Assembly: GCF_031010175.1 (NCBI RefSeq) | Contig: NZ_JAUAMB010000003.1 | Location: 62,001 to 126,000 of the forward strand | Origin: Halomonas sp. SpR1 | Lineage (GTDB): Bacteria > Pseudomonadota > Gammaproteobacteria > Pseudomonadales > Halomonadaceae | Length of the DNA stretch: 64,000 nt | Direction: 5' to 3' | Shown here: piece by piece, positions 61,662-64,000 of the stretch | How the letters are laid out: the number at the start of each line of letters is the position of its first letter | How positions within the stretch are numbered: the first letter of the stretch is position 1 | Position numbers and translations under genes: made by a program | The notes under the pieces: generated by a model | Seen by the model: only the letters and a program-made list of their open reading frames with translations | What the model was told of the DNA's origin: nothing | The model's database searches: none

Positions 61662-64000
61662 TTATTTTTCGTCAACGTCATCTTGATCAGGCTTAATATG
61701 ATCAGCATCCGCGGTTTGCTGACCCCCTTTCTTAGGGTCGCTTTTAGCCATGGGCGTAGCCACAGGCACTTCTTCCATCCTCTTCTCTTCAGCGGTTGAT
61801 TCCACTACCTGCACGGGTGCAGGCGGGGTCTTACCATTCTTGGAGTCACCAAAGTAGAGCGTAGTGTGCGGGAAAGGTATTTCGATACCTGCCTCATCAA
61901 AGCGCAACTTAACTAGACGGTTGTAGGCACGGCCAACGGCCCACTGGTCGCCCGGCGTGGTTTTGATCACCACACGGATATTCACAGAGCTGTCCGCTAG
62001 CGCAACAACACCGGCTACGGTCAGGTCGGCTAACAGCTTATGACCATGCTCTTCGCTGGCTTTAAGATCTTCAAAGGCGAGTTGGAGCTGCTCGATGGCC
62101 TCATCGATGCTTTCGTTGTAGCCAATGCCGTACTCTCCCACATGGTTACCGTACTCGCGCATGTAGTTAGACACGGTATCCACACTGGAGAAAGGGATGA
62201 TGTGATAGGTACCCGATAGATCACGAATCCCCACAGAGCGAATGCTGAGCCGCTCGGCGGTTCCTGTTATACCGCCTACCGTTACTACATCGCCTGTGTT
62301 CATGGCGTTTTCTACCTGGATAAATACCCCGGTGATAACGTCCTGCACCAGCTTCTGAGAGCCAAAACCAATCGCCAGGCCCAGCACACCGGCACCGGCA
62401 ATCAGCGGTCCGATATTGATGCCGATTTCCGACAGCACGACCATGCCGGTAATCGTCACCATAGCGATCGCCAACGCATTGCGGAACAGGCTGAGCAGCG
62501 TTTTCGCCCGCGCCGAGGGTTCGCCATAGCCAGTGTCAGGGTTGAGCTTATGCTCAATAAGGCTCGCCAGACCCAGCCAAACGGCTAGCGCCACAATCAA
62601 AATCACCGCCACGCTGGTCAAGTTGCCAACCAGGTTGGCACCGCGTTCAGAGGCGTACCAGGCGGCGAGATCAAAGGCGCCCCAGGCGTTCAGCACTACC
62701 ATGATGACCACGATCAGAATGATCGTACGCAGCACGCGTAGCGCATTGGGAACGTAGCTATTTAGACGCTTTTCAAGCAAAGGTAGCTTACGCCGCAAGT
62801 CGTCTGACAGCGTGATACGGCGGCCAATGGTTTGAGTAAGAAAAGTCGATACCAACAGCCCAACCACAATCGCGGCCAACGACTTCAGGGTGGCATACAT
62901 CACAAACGGCAGCGCATCGCCAGGGCGCGTGAGCGTCAGTACAAAAACGATCAAGAAATACAGCAGCGCGAACAGATGCCAGGTACGGGCAAATAGCTGC
63001 AGCGAGACGCGGCTGGCAGTTAAGGTCGATTTAGCCGCCATCTCGTTCAGGTTACCGCGCAGACGGACACGGTTTTTTAGTACCACGACCACCGCGTAGA
63101 TAAACGCCAGCAGCATAATCAGCGTACCGACGGCTTGACCCAGCGAGGCCGCCACGTAGAAGTTGACCAGCGGTACGATCACCATCAGGCCGTAACCCAC
63201 CATGCCGATTAAACGGGCTAACCAGCGGTTCCAGTAAGACGCTTCTTGGGCTGAAATAGGCAGTAGCCGCAGCCCTTCGTAACGCGAAGAGAACAGCATC
63301 CGCACACCGGCTTTAAGCAGCTCTATAATCAAGAACGCGTTTAAAAACAGCGAGGCGCGGGTCGACAGTTCACCAGCTTCCCCAACTGCAAACGTCGCCA
63401 CCAAATTACCGCCCACATAGGCTAAACCGACGAGCAGTATATCGATGACCACCGCAATCGCTACGCAGACAATCAATCGCAGGACAGGCGTTAAATTATT
63501 GCCATGTAGCGACCAGCCACTGATTTTGGTAAACAGCGGCTTGACGAGGCGGCGGAAAATCATAAACATCGCGAAGGTGGCGACGATCACGATCCCCAGA
63601 TTGATTGCCGCACTGGTGAACGCTGCCATATCAAAGACACTGTCGGCCTCCCCGCCAGAGAACAGGCCACCCACGATGCTAACCACTTGCTCAAACTGGC
63701 CCCCCACATCGCTGACGACACGACTGGTGAGTTCCGCTAACTGGCGCGGCAGCGAGACATCTTCAGGCGCTATCTCGCTGCCCTGAGCGGCGGCTTCTGG
63801 CGATAGTTCGCTAGCAACGCCATCGGGCAGCGCCGAGGCTTGGTTGCGCAGCATCTCAATCAACTCTTGCCGCGCCTGTTCATCTTCCAACAGGCTGGCC
63901 AGCGCCTCGTAGGACGTCGGCGCCGCCTCTTCAGACGATGTTGCACCATCGGCGCTGGCTGACTCACTTGGCGCGCTCTGCGCCATTGTTGGCGTAGCTA
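61662..64000 (-). CDS. Large MscS-family mechanosensitive channel (YbiO type), 5'-truncated
   Basis: The frame remains open to the window edge (upstream codons read A-T-P-T before the first Met), and the sequence around PTMAQSAP looks like a signal-peptide cleavage site, so the true start lies outside. About 778 residues are visible: a periplasmic region, about eleven membrane segments, and the MscS pore and beta domain (IGPLIAGAGVLGLAIGFGSQKLVQDVITGVFIQVENAMNTGDVV). The C-terminal tail is charged and ends DQDDVDEK. Such channels open on osmotic downshock to release solutes, useful in a halophile. Confidence 0.92.
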   Translation of the reverse strand, partial: ATPTMAQSAPSESASADGATSSEEAAPTSYEALASLLEDEQARQELIEMLRNQASALPDGVASELSPEAAAQGSEIAPEDVSLPRQLAELTSRVVSDVGGQFEQVVSIVGGLFSGGEADSVFDMAAFTSAAINLGIVIVATFAMFMIFRRLVKPLFTKISGWSLHGNNLTPVLRLIVCVAIAVVIDILLVGLAYVGGNLVATFAVGEAGELSTRASLFLNAFLIIELLKAGVRMLFSSRYEGLRLLPISAQEASYWNRWLARLIGMVGYGLMVIVPLVNFYVAASLGQAVGTLIMLLAFIYAVVVVLKNRVRLRGNLNEMAAKSTLTASRVSLQLFARTWHLFALLYFLIVFVLTLTRPGDALPFVMYATLKSLAAIVVGLLVSTFLTQTIGRRITLSDDLRRKLPLLEKRLNSYVPNALRVLRTIILIVVIMVVLNAWGAFDLAAWYASERGANLVGNLTSVAVILIVALAVWLGLASLIEHKLNPDTGYGEPSARAKTLLSLFRNALAIAMVTITGMVVLSEIGINIGPLIAGAGVLGLAIGFGSQKLVQDVITGVFIQVENAMNTGDVVTVGGITGTAERLSIRSVGIRDLSGTYHIIPFSSVDTVSNYMREYGNHVGEYGIGYNESIDEAIEQLQLAFEDLKASEEHGHKLLADLTVAGVVALADSSVNIRVVIKTTPGDQWAVGRAYNRLVKLRFDEAGIEIPFPHTTLYFGDSKNGKTPPAPVQVVESTAEEKRMEEVPVATPMAKSDPKKGGQQTADADHIKPDQDDVDEK

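Overview
The window looks like a chromosomal segment from a halophilic gammaproteobacterium of the Halomonas (Halomonadaceae) type. This is inferred from gene content (urease with a Urt urea importer, a soluble NAD-linked formate dehydrogenase, BCCT and tripartite carriers, a YejM-like protein), the high GC coding style and dense operons. No rRNA, tRNA or CRISPR array was seen. All calls come from reading the sequence; no database search was run.

Left part (1-10.4 kb): the end of an fds-type formate dehydrogenase operon (fdsB cut by the window edge, fdsA, fdhD, fdsD), its terminator, a class C-like group II intron seated directly behind that terminator, a sigma-28-driven chemoreceptor and a YihY-family membrane protein.

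Nitrogen block (10.4-24.7 kb): ureDABCEFG, a globin-coupled diguanylate cyclase, a RES/Xre toxin-antitoxin pair and urtABCDE, all but the toxin-antitoxin pair on the minus strand. Both ureD and urtA have sigma-54 -24/-12 promoters with NtrC-like sites about 75-140 bp upstream. A third such promoter precedes an NMT1-type ABC importer at 33.4-36.1 kb, so urea uptake, urea hydrolysis and that importer look like one nitrogen-limitation regulon. A second, inverted intron copy (24772-26696) lies behind the tctA terminator, so the 17.6 kb nitrogen block is bracketed by inverted, nearly identical introns. A third, decayed intron fragment lies behind the terminator of the mscS-family gene at 61.6 kb.

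Middle (26.7-38 kb): a two-component system with tctCBA (tripartite tricarboxylate transporter), a DUF481 outer-membrane protein, the NMT1-type ABC importer and a BCCT carrier.

Lysine/pipecolate block (38-49.3 kb): a LysR regulator, amaB (piperideine-6-carboxylate dehydrogenase), an NhaC-like carrier, amaA (pipecolate oxidase), and on the other strand an overlapping operon of a class III aminotransferase, a D-2-hydroxyglutarate dehydrogenase (YdiJ type) and an HglS-type 2-oxoadipate dioxygenase/decarboxylase. Together these encode every step from L-pipecolate to 2-oxoglutarate. HglS keeps the metal-ligand residues at identical numbering (H70, H226, E294) with R74.

Right part (49.5-64 kb): a lone short flagellin with a TTG start and a sigma-28 promoter, folK, a pteridine-reductase-like SDR, a YejM-like protein, then an AT-richer minus-strand surface-glycan island (methyltransferase, DUF2062 protein, five putative glycosyltransferases or relatives, UDP-glucuronate 4-epimerase), and a large YbiO-type MscS channel truncated by the window end.
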